From the NCBI RefSeq assembly GCF_000004075.3, contig NC_026657.2:37000732-37064731 (forward strand): a stretch of DNA of 64,000 nucleotides. The letters are read 5' to 3'. Below the pieces are notes generated by a model, which searched no databases, had not been told where the DNA came from, and was given only the letters and a program-made list of their open reading frames with translations. Of the stretch, positions 1 to 13,400 are shown in pieces (positions within the stretch are counted from its first letter, which is position 1; each line of letters opens with the position of its first letter). The position numbers and the translations under genes are program-made. The stretch comes from Cucumis sativus. Lineage: Eukaryota > Streptophyta > Magnoliopsida > Cucurbitales > Cucurbitaceae.

Positions 1-1
1 T

Positions 2-154
2 AAAAGAAGTTATGGGCCGTTTGGTGAAGAAGATGGAACCGAATTTTCAATCCCAACGGGAAAGAAGTTCTGTGGCCTCCATGGTAGGGCTGGTTCTTTT
101 CTTGATTCAATTGGAGGCTACGCTTTTTCCACACGACACCCTCATCCTCTTTAG
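2..154 (+). CDS. Jacalin-related lectin, C-terminal end (partial)
   Basis: This is the last stretch of a mannose/glucose-binding jacalin-type lectin; the rest lies to the left of the window. Read from base 2, the frame is open to a TAG at 152-154 and encodes about 50 residues. It carries the family's C-terminal pattern: a YGPFG segment, then EFSIPTGKKFCGLHGRAG, then FLDSIGGYA, which correspond to the last beta strands and the sugar-binding GxxxD-type loop of jacalin domains. Jacalin-related lectins are usually cytosolic or nuclear and bind glycans, often in defence, but that role is family knowledge. The number of domains cannot be judged from this fragment. The ATG at 12 opens a different frame and is not the gene. 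Confidence 0.8.
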   Translation, partial: KRSYGPFGEEDGTEFSIPTGKKFCGLHGRAGSFLDSIGGYAFSTRHPHPL

Positions 155-943
155 AGAAATTATATCAAAACTCAACACTTCAAAATTTTCTGATGCTAAA
201 TATGTTATACTCTTAACAAAACAATAATGATAATAATCTATGTTCATGTATATTTGTACAACTTATAATGTAACTTACAAGCAAACAAAATGTTCAGAGC
301 TTCTCTTTAGAACATGCAAGTATTATTCATTATTTAATGGTAGTCAAATAGAGTACAGTTGTGTTAGCAACCACAAAATCTATAGTTGAAATCTCTCCAG
401 CAATTCGAATAAATTGTTTTTCTATGTCGAATAGCTACTCATTGCAATTTTTCAATAACTTTACAGAATTTGAAGTCTAAAATAAAGAACAAAGATTGTT
501 ATTATTATATGATCTATGATTTTATTTAACAAGAATCATATGAATACTTGTTAAGTAAAACGATAGAATGGCTGAACATAAATTAATGTATTATAGAAAT
601 GACCAAATTTTTCTTAAATCAGTATGTCTGTTTCCAGAGAGTTGGAAGAAAAAAAAGTACTATATATGAATAATCAAATCCTCTATTATTAATTGAACTA
701 TGTTGTTTATTTTGTCATATCGTATTGAGGAAACAGATATATGAGGATAAAATCTGGTGTATTCGATGAATTGGATAATGCAGATTTGGGAGCATGTGCT
801 CATTTTTCATATAATTTACTACCCACCAACGTCACTAATTGTCCGCATAATTATTGAAACATAATGTCTAAATTACGAAGCTTCTTTTCCATGACAATGA
901 TATATACAGTTGGAAAATTTTGGAGCAAAGTTAAGTAATGAAC
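155..943. other. Spacer between lectin and tubby gene 3' ends
   Basis: This AT-rich stretch lies between the stop of the lectin gene and the stop of the tubby-like gene, so the two genes are convergent. It should hold both 3' UTRs. I see no coding frame, repeat or RNA gene in it. Confidence 0.6.
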
Positions 944-3283
944 TCATTCACAGGCTGGCTTCGTATCAAAGCTACTAAGACAAATTGCAAAGGCTTGGAA
1001 AGCTGAGAGAGGATACCGATAATCCATCGTAAAAATATCCTTCCCAATCTTACCAAACTGCAAAATAACTCTCTCTTGTTCGGCAGCCGATACATTTTGA
1101 CTCGTCTCCGCAGCAGCAACCAGCTGGAAGTTCTTCACTGACGCGACCGTGACACGCCCTTTGAAGTTTAAGCACCAACACTGAAGCTGCTCGTGCCATC
1201 TTGGAGCTTTGTTCTTCAATACCAATGGAGCTACCGATTCTTGAGAGTCGGGGGACTCGGTTGGGGACTCGGTTATTGCCTTCTTTCCTTTCAAAAGGGG
1301 TGTTGAGGGATGATACTCATCGATACAGTCTTTAAACTCCGTTGGAGTTGGGGCAGTGCCACCCTCCTCCACGGACGCAATAGGTATTGAATGCATGGTG
1401 CATCGCATTCTTCTTGGACCTCTCGTACGGAGGACGTTGAGCTCGTAAGCTACGGCAGCGACTTTATAGTTTGCTGGAGTTTTACTTGGAGAAACCTGTT
1501 TCAAATGGATTCTTCTTTTCGATCTACTGGTTCGCAATTTTGGGTCATGAGGAGGCTGACTGTCATAAATTGAAAACTTGGTCCCCAGAAAATTTGATCT
1601 GATTCATCATTAACACTCACCGCGTTAGTTAGTTAAAAAGAAAATAAACCCCCTGCAGTTTGTCAGGTATATAAAGAAACAAACCTACAATTGGCCCTGG
1701 CTTACCTCAACTTTCCCAAGTAATTGTTGCTTGCTCGAGAGAAGTCGTCTGGAACTAATGATATACTGAACTCTGTACTCATTGCTCGTCGAATTCTTTT
1801 TGCAGTTAGCAACAGTTTACTAAGATTACCCGACAGAGCTGTATGTATAAACGCAAAAGATGTGAATTAGATATAGATTATATAAAATGGAGAGGCAAAA
1901 ACAAGAAAAAAGATCAATAACTTAGTCCTTGTTTGATAAACCATAAACCATTAGTTTGTTGATCTTTTGTTTTGCAAAAACAAAAGCCCATGAGTTTCTT
2001 TTGTTATTCCACTGTCTAGGCATGTTCTCACAATCCAAGAGGAAGACTTCAAAGTTGAGACAGAATTTTTTAAAAGAAAATTCCAGATAAAAGAAAGTAG
2101 AAAAAAGAAAAACTTGTTTTATTTATGAAAGTTGGCTAAGAATTTGAATCTGTTTTTCGAAAAATGTGAGAACATAAAAAAGTAGGAAGAAACAAGCACA
2201 GTTTTTGAAAACATAACTAAATTCGAAATGGTTATCAATTTTTTTTAAAGGAGTTTTGTTGGTGAGAGGCAAGTATAAAAAATCTATTAGGATCGACTTT
2301 CAAAGGGCTAAACTTCCTTCTTCTTTTTTTTTTTTTTTTTCACTTTGAAATACTTTTTTAAATAGAAAATCAATTCAAACAAACCTAATATGCCCCACTT
2401 TTATAATACAAACTTAAACCATGAACCAAAGACTCCTTATAATTTTAACAAACATTGGTCTCTTTTAACCAATATAGAATTAGAAAGTACTGACTTCTGC
2501 TCCAAGACTTTCTTCAAATTTTACTTAATAAAGAAAAAGGGTTTTGAATATCAGAAAGAAGATGGAACTGTTGACTCAACACACTTTGATACCAAACTTC
2601 ACAATGACAAAGAAAATTAGCTTTATTCTCCACATACATGACTTTCACTAGAAGGACGCGTAGTCCACAATCTCAATTGAAAAGAACGTTACTAGAAAGG
2701 CAAAATAGTTAATAGAAGAAGAAACAAAGAGTATTACCAGGGCTTAGCCCGAGATAGAGTCGAAACGTTGAAGTTGCCCTTTCTCTCTTAATGAAGCACT
2801 GGATCGGAGTATCTCTTGGTCCCGGCTAAAAAATCGACCCAAATACAAATAAGAACAGAGCAAAACTTAGACCCCTGTTTGTTATGGAGTTCAAAAACGG
2901 CCTTCAAAGTAAATTGAAAATACCTGCTTCAGAGAAATTGGGAACGTGATCCACCCACACTGTTCAGGAGTCCTAACGACTTCCTTTGTAATCATCCGCC
3001 ATGACCTGCAAACTGAAGCACAAGCAACAACATCCCTACGAGAAGGCCAAGAGGTTTCACTCGCTTCCACTCGTTGAATTACGTCCAAAAGAAGCTCCGG
3101 AGGTAAATTCGCCCAACGGCTCTGTTCAACCGGAACCGGAGAAGATGAGGAAGAAGGCTGTTCTGGAACAATATGCGACTTCCCGAGATGACGCATTTGA
3201 ACTCCCTCCCTAACTTTCCTCGATGAATTCCCACTGCTTTCACGTATTTCAGTCTTCTCACCAATTATGCCTCTCAGAGGCAT
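944..3283 (-). CDS. Tubby-like F-box protein (TLP)
   Basis: Four coding exons on the minus strand join in frame to 411 aa: 3283-2924, 2825-2738, 1838-1706 and 1598-944. The F-box is at about residues 56-102 ([17 protein letters not shown], then [11 protein letters not shown]). The tubby domain fills about 121-411, with PGPRD at its start, FLGTKF and [10 protein letters not shown] in the middle, [19 protein letters not shown] and the family-typical end [15 protein letters not shown]. Plant TLPs join SKP1 through the F-box and bind plasma-membrane phosphoinositides through the tubby domain; they take part in stress and ABA responses. The start at 3283 is chosen because an acceptor at 3306-3307 puts the upstream in-frame codons in a leader intron. 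The second intron is about 900 nt and holds no gene. Length is normal for the family (about 380-450 aa). I cannot assign a numbered TLP. Confidence 0.93.
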
Positions 3284-3885
3284 CGTAACAGCAGTATTCA
3301 ATTCCCTAAACACAAACACGATTGAAATTAAAAACTACGATTCAAATATCCAACAAACTCAACGAAAAACAACAACAAATACGCAAGATACATTCAAATC
3401 ATGAATACTAGATGAGTTATAGGTTCGTTGAGATGACACATTAAACACGTAAAACAAACAGAAATGCTCATCAAACGATACGAAATTAGAAAGTAAAAAT
3501 TCCAATAGCGTTCCTCACATATTCCCGGTGCATTACGACACCGCAAGGAAAAAAAATCACTCGACGGAGAAATAAAAAGGTGTTATGAAGAGAAGGAGAA
3601 TCCACATACCACAAAAAATGAGAACAGCGAAGAAAATCACGAGGAAACAAAATCTCAAAGTGATTCTAAAACTCAGAGGATTTTGATGGATCGAAATAGA
3701 GAAGATATAGCAATTAGCGTATTCCCTCCACCTTGAATCTCCCTGTTTTTAAAATCGAAAAGGCAGCAATGTCTCGGAAGTTGCAAAGGGCGTTTGAAGG
3801 AAAAGAGAGAAAGAGAAAGGCTAAAAGATTAAAAAAAAAAAAAAAAAAAAAGTAGAAGAATTCTTTATTCCACAACAGTAGGTCG
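3284..3885 (-). promoter_or_regulatory. Tubby gene 5' leader with an intron
   Basis: On the minus strand a GTATGT donor at 3609 and a TGTTTAG acceptor ending at 3306 define a leader intron of about 300 nt. This leaves 22 nt of leader before the ATG at 3283. The upstream leader exon (about 3610-3830) is rich in C and T, as plant transcript starts often are, and lies next to an A-run at about 3832-3851. The splice sites are read from the sequence; the transcription start is inferred. Confidence 0.5.
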
Positions 3886-6800
3886 TCTCCTCCCCATCGT
3901 CACAGTTATCCACGGCAGAGCCGTCAGGGATTCGCCGTCTCCTCCCCGGTCACGGCGAGAGGCAGAGGCAGAGGCCTTGGATTTGGGTTTCTTAGAATCT
4001 CAAATCGTCATGGTGATGGGATTATAGGATTATTTAAGCACCCCGTTGATGGGTTCTGGTCCGTTCAACTCATAGAGGATTGTTCTCTGTGATCCCTCAC
4101 TCCGAAACATGTGTATAGTCAGCTGCTGATGTGGAGTCTATTTATTGGGGAAATGTGATGAGGTCCACGTTTGGTTGTGGTGGTCTCTCTGTAGGAAGTG
4201 CGATGCACGTTCTTAGGCATTGCATTGAACCATGGCCCGCCCTCACGTGAATATTTCATTATTAAATTCACAATTTCTACAATTTCGTCTCAAACATTTT
4301 TTTTGGAATCACCAAAATCAATATTTTTCCTAATGCCCCTTTTTCACAAACCAATACTAAATTATATTGATGCTTCCAACTATCTCTTCTAAACTTTCAA
4401 ATTTCAATTCTCTTTTTTATTATTTGGAGACCAATTTTTACTATTATTTTCATTTTGAGAACTCCAATTTTAACACTAACCTCCAATTTTTATGATTGAT
4501 ATAATAACCCCATTTTCCTTATAATATTATAACCATTTATAATACATAAAACCAAACATTGCCTATCATTTTCTAACCCTTTAAATTTTTTATTACATAA
4601 CAAAAGAAAAATTACTAACAAAACATTTGTAGCCTCCGTTTATCATTTGACACATCATTAAATTATTTATTAATTGCATGGAGACCATATATTCTTTAAA
4701 TGATATTTTGTAGGCACTAATAAATGAGTCCATTTTTTTCTACTATCTTTATTTATTGTGTAGCATGATAATACTTCTTTAAAAATATACTAAATTCATC
4801 AAATGAAGATGAGTAAGAAATATATTAAATAGAAATATTGTTTATTTAAGGTTGTGTTGATTATTATTCTGTTTTTTTGGGAGGGGGAAAGAAGTTAAAA
4901 GGATTTGAGAATATAAAAGAAATAAATAGTTGGGAATGTGTAGTGAAAGGAAGGATGTGGAAGCTCCTAAGGACATGTTTGTTACTACTTATTTAGCAGC
5001 TTCTGCCAAATCACTCTCATACATCTCATGTCCACATCCATGTCTAATGTATCATATAATTTATGTACTATTATTCTTTTGATTCTTCATTTTATACTAA
5101 TGCTTATATTAATTACTTAATCATTTTTTAACCCTACAAAATACTCCATACCTCTTTTTTGTATTCATATTTTAGAACTATGTTTTAAACAGTGTTTTCT
5201 CCTGCACATTTACTCAATTCTATTTTTAAATAGAGTAAACAAATTCCTTTAAATTCAGTGTTTCAAATCGATTTTTTCACAAAAAGCCCTTTAAGTCAAT
5301 TATTTGATTCAAAAAATCAATGTCATTCAATCTAATCCAAACTTATCATGTTAATTGCATGGATCTCTCTCATTTTGTAACTTTTTTATGGGCAAAGATA
5401 ATTAGAAAATAATTTATTTGAATAGGTATCGAAACTATACACGTCTTAATTTGTTTCAACTCTATAACTTATTGAGAGTGTTTTTGTTTGTAGTTTTGAT
5501 AGAGTTCCAAAATATTTCTTTAGATAAAAGTTTGATACCAAATTTAATTTGATTCTAGATGATTAAATCACGGTTGATATACTTGTGTTTAATTAAGTAA
5601 TAATTTAAATGGTATGTAAATATTGATACCAATAAATGAAAGATGTGCAATAAGGGAAGTGAATTAGTTATTAGATTGAGTAGGAGAGAGAGGAAATATA
5701 GAGAGAATTTATCAATTGAGATAGCAAAGAAAAAGGAGAGAATGAATTATTAAAAGAGAACAAAAAAAAACAGAAATAAAAAATGATGAAAAGATGGAAA
5801 TGGTAGAATTGGGTCCACAGTCCACTTGAAAGTTGAAAGCAACGAAGGGGAGTGTTGGTTAAACGGCACTCAGTTCCGGTTCGTGTTCACTGAACCAATG
5901 GATTCCTTACTATAATCATTGGCTTTCCATGCTTTCTTTTAACTCCTAAGTTCTAACACTACACCCGCTTCCTTAACACGTGTACATTATTTATTTATAT
6001 ATATCAAAAGCTTCAAATTAGGAAATTGTTATAAATAATTAGATTCCATTAATATTTCTAATTTTCCAAAATTCTTTTATCTTTTTTAATTTTCTCTTAA
6101 GTTTCTGATTCTTACAATTTTTAAATAGATTTACTGTCTCTGTTTTTAATTTTAAATAAAAGTTACTTAGAAAAATTGTTTTTTATAAAAAAAATATATA
6201 TATATAACAACTAGTCAAAATATTTACACACTATATAACAATTTCAAAAACGGAACAAATTCACATATAAAAAATGTTTCAATCACAGCACGATTAATAT
6301 TTGGTGCACAATTGTTTAGATTTTGAGTCAAATCTATCATTTTTGTTGAAAGTCGTTTAAATTTTGAAAATATATAAATAATATTTAAATATATATATAA
6401 TCTCAGTAAAAATCTTGCAACTATAATTATATTTTATTATAAATAAATAAATATAATCTTGCTAATATATTATAAATATTTTGATATTTTTTAAAATACA
6501 TTTTAAATATCCTATTATTAGTAATGGGTTTACATTTGTAATAGCTTTTTAAAATATTTGATTTAAACTTCATAGAAATTTTATAATTGAACAGAAAGAT
6601 TGGTTCATTCTTTATCTCAACAACAAAGTTTTGAATATATAAACCTATGTATGAGAGTTTGAAACCTGAATTCATCATTTAGATTTATATGTATTTCCAA
6701 ACTTTAAATGTAGAAGTTTACCCAAAACATTTTGTCGTGAGCCATGCTCAGTTGTTTTTCTTTTCTCCCTGGAGTTTCAGTTTTTTGTTGAAAGTTTATT

Positions 6801-7077
6801 ATGTGTTAAAGTCCAAATTTAGGGAGAATAAGAAGCACATGAATTGATATTTAATAAGTAAAAAATTCCCAAAATTGTTTATTAGAGAGTTGAAAGTTAA
6901 GATGATTTTTGAAGGCATGTTAATAATTAAAAGCAGGGAAAAACATATAGAATAGGTGTAGGTGCCAATAAAATGTAACCACTCCTTTCACCTTTTCCTT
7001 TTCTTTTTAATTTTTTAATTATTATTATTACTTTTTCTTTCATCTCCATTGACCCATAACTTGTGCCATTCTTGTAC

Positions 7078-7590
7078 CACGTGCGGGTGGACTTGTGTGT
7101 TACACCTCCTGCTTCCTAACAATCCTCACCATCCAATACATCGCACGTCTCCTAACTTCCCCTCTTTTGAAACACAACTTTATTCTTCCAAATTGTTCCT
7201 CTCCCCGAGATATCACTACATATTTTCTTAATACTTAGTATCATCCTCTTCAATTTAATACATATAATTTATGTATTAGGAAAGGTAGAAAGTAAAAAAA
7301 GAAAAGAAAAGAAAGGAAGTATTAGGAAGAGAGAGTTGAGTGTGCGAAATGGGAAATGGAGAAAAGAGACAAAGGGGAGCCAAGTGTGGGAGAGGGACTT
7401 ACAATTGCACGTGCACTCCACTGCCTAGGTTTCAAGTTTCAACAACCAGGAAGCCCACGTCAGATTTTTTTTATTATTAACGTTATAATGATGTGGTTTG
7501 ACAGGTGTCCATTTCCAATCGCCCTGGATTGAACCGGCCGGTCCACTTCATCCCAGCTACACTCCTCCACCCTCTGCCCTGTGGCACGTG
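7078..7590. promoter_or_regulatory. Cluster of three G-box (CACGTG) motifs
   Basis: CACGTG occurs at 7078-7083, 7408-7413 and 7585-7590, in flanks such as GGCACGTGGCC. These are the core of G-box/ABRE sites bound by bZIP and bHLH factors. The block 7380-7610 is also clearly richer in G+C than its surroundings. No gene that I can support lies within 7 kb to the right, and the tubby gene starts 3.8 kb to the left, so the role is unclear. Confidence 0.3.
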
Positions 7591-8829
7591 GCCCCCTCCA
7601 AATTCTCTTTCCCCTTATTTATTTTTACTCTAAAATTAATAACTAATCTTTACATCATAATAATAAGAGAAAAATCAAAGTTTATTAATTTTTTTCATTT
7701 ACTAAATAGCTTTCTATCTTTTTTTTTCTTCCAAATTCTTTCTAATTTTTAAAAAGTGAAATTTCACCCACATGTATCACAATTGTTTTTCCTTTTATGA
7801 ATAATAGAATCACATGAAAATACATTTAATCAATAAAGTCGCAATCCCCAATTATTTAAAATAATATTGAAGGAGTTGGATGCATTCATCCTCCACAAAA
7901 GCTAAAACCAATCAATTTCTCATAATCCACTCATAATTACACACCTAACCCATAATGGATGTTATTGTAGAAAAATACAACTTTTTAAATTTATGTTAAC
8001 AACAATAACTCTTTCTCAAATAGAAAAATAACAAAAACTACACGTGTATTTTTTTTATTTGACTTTGAATGATCACATTATACATTTTGTAACTAGCTAG
8101 AGTTTAGAGATAGATAAGATACGCGACCGTGAATACAAAAAATTTATATAGAAGAGCACTATATAATAAACACACTAAAATATGTTTAAAGAATATTAAT
8201 AGCTTCAAATATTAATTAATTTAATACGTATTACAATTGTCATCTACGAGTTTTCATGTTTTGAAATCGATTCATAATAAGTTTATTATCTAACTTGTCC
8301 AATAAATTTTTCTTAATATAAGTGATAAGACATTCACATATATTGAAAAATATTAAAACTAAAAAAATTAAGAAGAATCTGAATTTACTGGTGAATTGAT
8401 ATGATACGTATATTCTAACGATGAACAAAAAAAAATTGTAGTCTTTAATTATGAAATTAAATAAAATAAATATATAAGTAATGTAGAACTTACATAAAAA
8501 AAAAAAACGAAAGAATCTCATGACTTGATAGTAATTATGAAGTGAGATCACAACCACTATATTATAACCACATTTTATTTTAAATAAAGCATTACTTAAT
8601 CTGACACTTCAAAATTAATATTAAAATACAAAAATAGATAATGTAAGAGAGACACGTACCTTTGTTGGTCCCTTAATAAATCTGCTCTTGAACATACATC
8701 TTGGTGGAGTTTGGTTGTTGCCCTCAAAACATAAGTTGTATTCTTATTTGTCATATTTACGTCATTTAGAATATATAAATACGCTCAAGGTTTAAAGAAG
8801 CGAGTTATATAAATACTCTAACTCAAGAG

Positions 8830-8838
<9 letters not shown>

Positions 8839-8886
<48 letters not shown>
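8839..8886. repeat. (AT)n microsatellite, about 24 units
   Basis: This is an uninterrupted run of AT dinucleotides in a non-coding spacer. It is likely to vary in length between individuals. Confidence 0.95.
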
Positions 8887-8889
<3 letters not shown>

Positions 8890-11509
8890 AAGGAATTATT
8901 CTCTCTAATAAAATTATGTTATCCCTTTGTCCACTACGTAAATCTATGACAGTTTTTGTATTCAAAATGAATAATATAATATCATTGTAGAGATATTTAA
9001 AAACTCAAGTACCTTTTGTTATATGTTTTAAGCTATTCAATTTCATCTCACTTGAATTTGGAAGCATTTTGTTCATGAAAGAAAAGAAAAGACATGAAAG
9101 GACTCAAATGAAAGAAGTAAAAGAAAGAGAAAAAGAAGTTTCAATATCAATGAATAGTAGTCTATACATAGAAACTTGGGAGGTAGTAATAATAGAATTG
9201 GTATGACAAACTAGAAAGTAAGAATAGAGAAAATTAAAGACATCAAAGAAGAGCAGTAGTGAAGAGATGAGAATAGAAAATATAAAAGAATGGAAAGAAG
9301 CAATGAACAAAAGCTTAGAAAGAATAATGGTGAGAAAAAGAAGCCATATTTCAGGTGGAGGATTTGGAGGGTGTCTATTTAGATTTTAGTACTTGTGGGG
9401 ATTTAGATATAAACCAAACACATAACTCCAAGAAAAAAGAGAAGAAGTAAATAGGGCGATTTGGAAAGGAGTTCATAAGATAAACAAGTAGAAAAAGTTA
9501 AAAACAACACTTGGTTAGACACCATAATACATCATTTAAATGAATTAAATTATATAATATTATTGAAGAATGTTTTCAATTAATGATAATATGTAGGGGG
9601 TTTAAGTAATTAGTAATGAGAGTTGATGTAGGTGAAAGGGCATTATTGGTTATTGGTTGGATTTGGAATGGAAGTTGGAAGCAGCCATAATCAAACCAAA
9701 ATGGAAGAAGCCATTTTTCTTTTCTCTTGTCCTTTCATTTTTTGATTTGACCTTATTTTTCCCTCACACCTTCCATTTCCCATTTGGATAACTCTTTTTT
9801 TATTTTTCTTTTGCCAACCCTTCCTACTTCATGCCTCTTTTCCATTATTCCCCTATCTCTATCTTTCTTTCTTTTCTTTTTCATCCTTTTCATATTTAAA
9901 GTTCTCGGAAAAGTACCACTTTTAACCAATAACTTTTGTGCTCTTCAAACTTTTCATTTTCTCACTTAACCATAATTTCAACTTTTAACAAACTATTATA
10001 CATTTTATTACTACTTCCTTCCAAAGAAAACAACATATTAGTAGAGAGCATTTCTATTCTACAAAAAATTTATAATTAAATCTTGAGCTCGACAATAATC
10101 ACTTCAAGAAAAAAATCCGAACACTAGAAAATTGAAAGAAAAAAAAAAAGGCGAGCTAAAGATCGATCCATCTTATTCAAATAACTCTAAACATGAACAA
10201 AAATGATATTAAACACACAAAAAAAAATTTAATTCCTATTGTCTAACTAAGCTTGAGTACTAAAGGTTGGAAGTTTAATGTTGAATCACGTAGTTATTGT
10301 ACTAGAAATTATCCAAATCATTCTATTACGAAAAAGAAAAAACTACTTAAACTTAGTCCTAAAATGTTCAAGTACCCCAATATGCCTTATTTTGAAAAAA
10401 GAAAGAAAAGCTAAATGTTTTAGGTGTTAATTAAAAGATCGAAATTCAATCTAAACAAAATCAACAGAATATATAATTAAAATTATAGTAGTTAAAATTT
10501 GTTTAATGTAATATTGGTGTGTGCCCACTCATCCTTCTTCTTGAGTAATTTATTTTATTAAAAGATTGTGTGATGTAAATAATTTAATGGCTATGCTTTC
10601 AATGGAATAGCTAAAGTTTTTGTTATAAATGCACCCAAAATCTTATAGCTTTAATTGTTTTATTTTGGTGTCCTCAAAATTAACATTTTTTATTCTAATT
10701 ATATTATATATTTATTGTAAAGTTACACAAAATGATACATTATTTTACCGTATTAATTACTAATATTTTTTACTCTATTAATTTTTCACTCTAAACTTTG
10801 GATCTCTTCAAACTAGTTAAGTAGAAAAGTGCAAGCTTTTGTGATGTTCAAAATGACTAAAAATTGAAACCATTTCTAACCCATTTCCAAGTAAATATTC
10901 ATGTCATCAAATTTTTTTGTTTAAACATGAAAGCTTAAACAATAATATTGAATTAACTTTAAACAACCAAAGATGTATCTCAAAGTCACAAAAAGTGACT
11001 TTAATCATTAATTGAACAATCATTTCCAAACACATACTTACTATAAGTATTCTTTATTGATAAAAAAAAAAAAATAGTTGCAATTATATTGTAGAAACGT
11101 CGAAAGTACTAATAAATAAAACATAACGTAATAGAGTTTGCATGTATAACAAAAAAAAATTAAATTTAGATTAGCAAGATTGATTTTGGGAGGTTGAAAG
11201 TGATTTTAAAAAAATCTAAACCTTGTTTTATTGTGTTAGCATGTTGATTTCTTAGGATCCTTAAATCTACTTTTCTTAAGCTTTAGATTCTTACAAAATC
11301 TGTTGCCAATTTTAGTAATTTTTTCCACTTTTAATTAGATATTTTGTTTTTCTTAGATTTATCAAATCATACAATATTGATTATTAGTTTACACAAAATT
11401 AAAGTTATTCTCCTTAATATTCAACCATATTTTAATCTCATGTGGTCAATTAAATTTTAATAAGAGATAGTTACAAATATAGTAATTAGATTTAAAATAA
11501 TTAACTATA

Positions 11510-11728
11510 AAGATGACAATAATTAAGTATATAGATTTTAAATTGCAAATATAACGAAAAAATTTCTAAGTCTAACATACTACTGATAGATTATGTTGTA
11601 AATATTAGTCTATCACTAATAAATCATTAAAAGTTTATCTGCGATAAAAGTCTCATGCTAATAGACTTTACAATATTTGCAAATTTTGGTAGATGTTGTT
11701 ATATACTCAATTATTATTCCTAACATTT
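11510..11728. mobile_element. MITE-like hairpin element
   Basis: The ends are imperfect inverted repeats of about 45-50 bp. The left end has ATAATTAAGTATATA and then AAATTGCAAATATA. The right end, read on the other strand, has ATAATTGAGTATATA and then AAATTTGCAAATATT. Between them lie short inverted motifs such as GTCTATCACTAATAAAT. There is no coding capacity. A compact palindromic element with long terminal repeats and no gene fits a miniature inverted-repeat transposable element. The exact ends and a target duplication cannot be fixed by eye. Confidence 0.5.
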
Positions 11729-13139
11729 CTAACCACTACGATTATCATTTTAATAATGTTGATTCTAATATGATAATAATATTACTATCATTCTTTGAAA
11801 CTTTGAAAAATGGTTATTTTCCTTTTTAAACTTTAAACTTGTTTTAAATTAAAAGATGAAAATTGATTTGGTGGTGAAAGTGGCATTAAATATCCATTAT
11901 CATGTTAATTTTCACAAATATTACAAAATCTTTTAATTTTTGAATGTTACACAAATTTTCATCTAATTTTTCAATTAAACTAAATCTTTAAAGATGTTGT
12001 ATATAAACAAAATTTAATTAAATGAGTTTTCTCGTAACATAATTAAAATTTGTAAAATATATAATAATTCTTAGGGAGGGAAGAATAGTAACCAAAAAGA
12101 TTAAGAAAATAGTAGAATAGTCCTAATTCCAATCCTATGGTTACAATAACCCTCGGACCAAACATGGAGTAGCAACTTATTTATAAATATAACTAAAATT
12201 TACTCTCTCGTTTTTTTTTTCATTTAAAATACATTAAAAAACTCTTTATACAACTTAATGGATATACTTAAAAAAAAAAAAATACAACAATCTTTGGATG
12301 CTAGATTTTCATTAACTAGTTTAGTTTAGAAATTAAATGTAACGATACACAAACATAACTCAATGAATTAAGCAATGAGATCTACTATAGTCAAATGAAT
12401 ACGGACCAATTAGATGGTCCATTTATATTAATTATTTGATTACGTCAAGTTTACAAATGTGATTATGAAATAAATCTTTAATTATTTTTTTATTATTAAA
12501 AGAAAAAAAGAAACATACAACTAATGGTTGTGATTGCAATCAAATCCCATTAAAATGGAAGTAACCCCCAATCTTTAAATTGTACTAATTTTCTTTCCTT
12601 TTATATAATTGATTGCATCAAATGCATGTGGTCATAAATTTTAGGATTATGATCACTTAAATAGAAATGTTATAGTACAACCTTTTCTCATATAACACTA
12701 GTGATTTTATTTCCTAATTTTTGAAAGAGAAAAAGAAAATGATTTAAAGATATACTTCAAAGGGCACATGTATTTAGCAATGTATATTTAATAATATTGA
12801 AAAAGCTGAGAAGAATCATATAAGGCAATTTTGTGTGGAAATGAATGAAAATAAAATTGTTGGGGAGAGTTTTTGTAATTAAAAGAAAAAACTCAAGAAC
12901 CAAAGATTAGGAATATGGAGGAGGAGGGATATGTTAAAAGAAAAGGCCAAAGCTATAGATTAGAGAGATTGAAAGGTATGGATAGATAATTAGAATATAA
13001 TAATTGATATCATAAAAAAAAAAAAGGGGTTTAGAATTTGTGTATTTTGAAAAAGATTTGGATAAAATGAAAAAGTGTGCATTGCAAGTTGTTGGGAAAT
13101 AAAAGCAAAAGTAGGGAAGGGGTTGTTGTTGTTGAAGTG

Positions 13140-13400
13140 AAGGGTATCGGAATCGTGGGGGCTATCATGTCGGTCACTATTTATGACACTTTTTGCACCC
13201 TTCGACTTCAACTTCCATTTTCTTGGTTCTATCATTTCAATTGGGCTTGGGCCCATTCCTTTTTCTTTCTTCTATTTTCAGTTTCTTTGCTCCACATTTC
13301 ATTTCTACATTTCCAATCAACCTTTTCTCCTTCTCATCATTCACTCTCACCAACTCTTCTCTCCAACACACAAATCTTTTTATATTATAACCTTTCCATA
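13140..13400 (+). promoter_or_regulatory. Promoter-like island with site II motif, no gene found
   Basis: A short, more GC-rich block ends in TTGGGCTTGGGCCCA (about 13239-13253). This carries TGGGCT and TGGGCC, the site II elements bound by TCP factors. A pyrimidine-rich run of about 130 bases typical of plant leaders follows. No convincing reading frame follows within 1 kb. It could be the promoter of a non-coding transcript, the promoter of a lost gene, or chance. Confidence 0.25.

Noticed and set aside
944..1119. Minus-strand frame in a second register over the tubby last exon
   Set aside because: It overlaps the tubby C-terminal exon, which has clear family motifs; the other register is a shadow.
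3001..3213. 70-codon plus-strand frame
   Set aside because: It lies opposite the F-box exon of the tubby-like gene and has no family resemblance.
6427..6678. 83-codon minus-strand frame
   Set aside because: The composition is Lys/Asn/Ile/Tyr as expected of random AT-rich DNA. No motif, splice context or promoter supports it.
8240..8557. 105-codon minus-strand frame with hydrophobic stretches
   Set aside because: Hydrophobicity comes from T-rich codons. There is no conserved motif and it lies in a gene desert.
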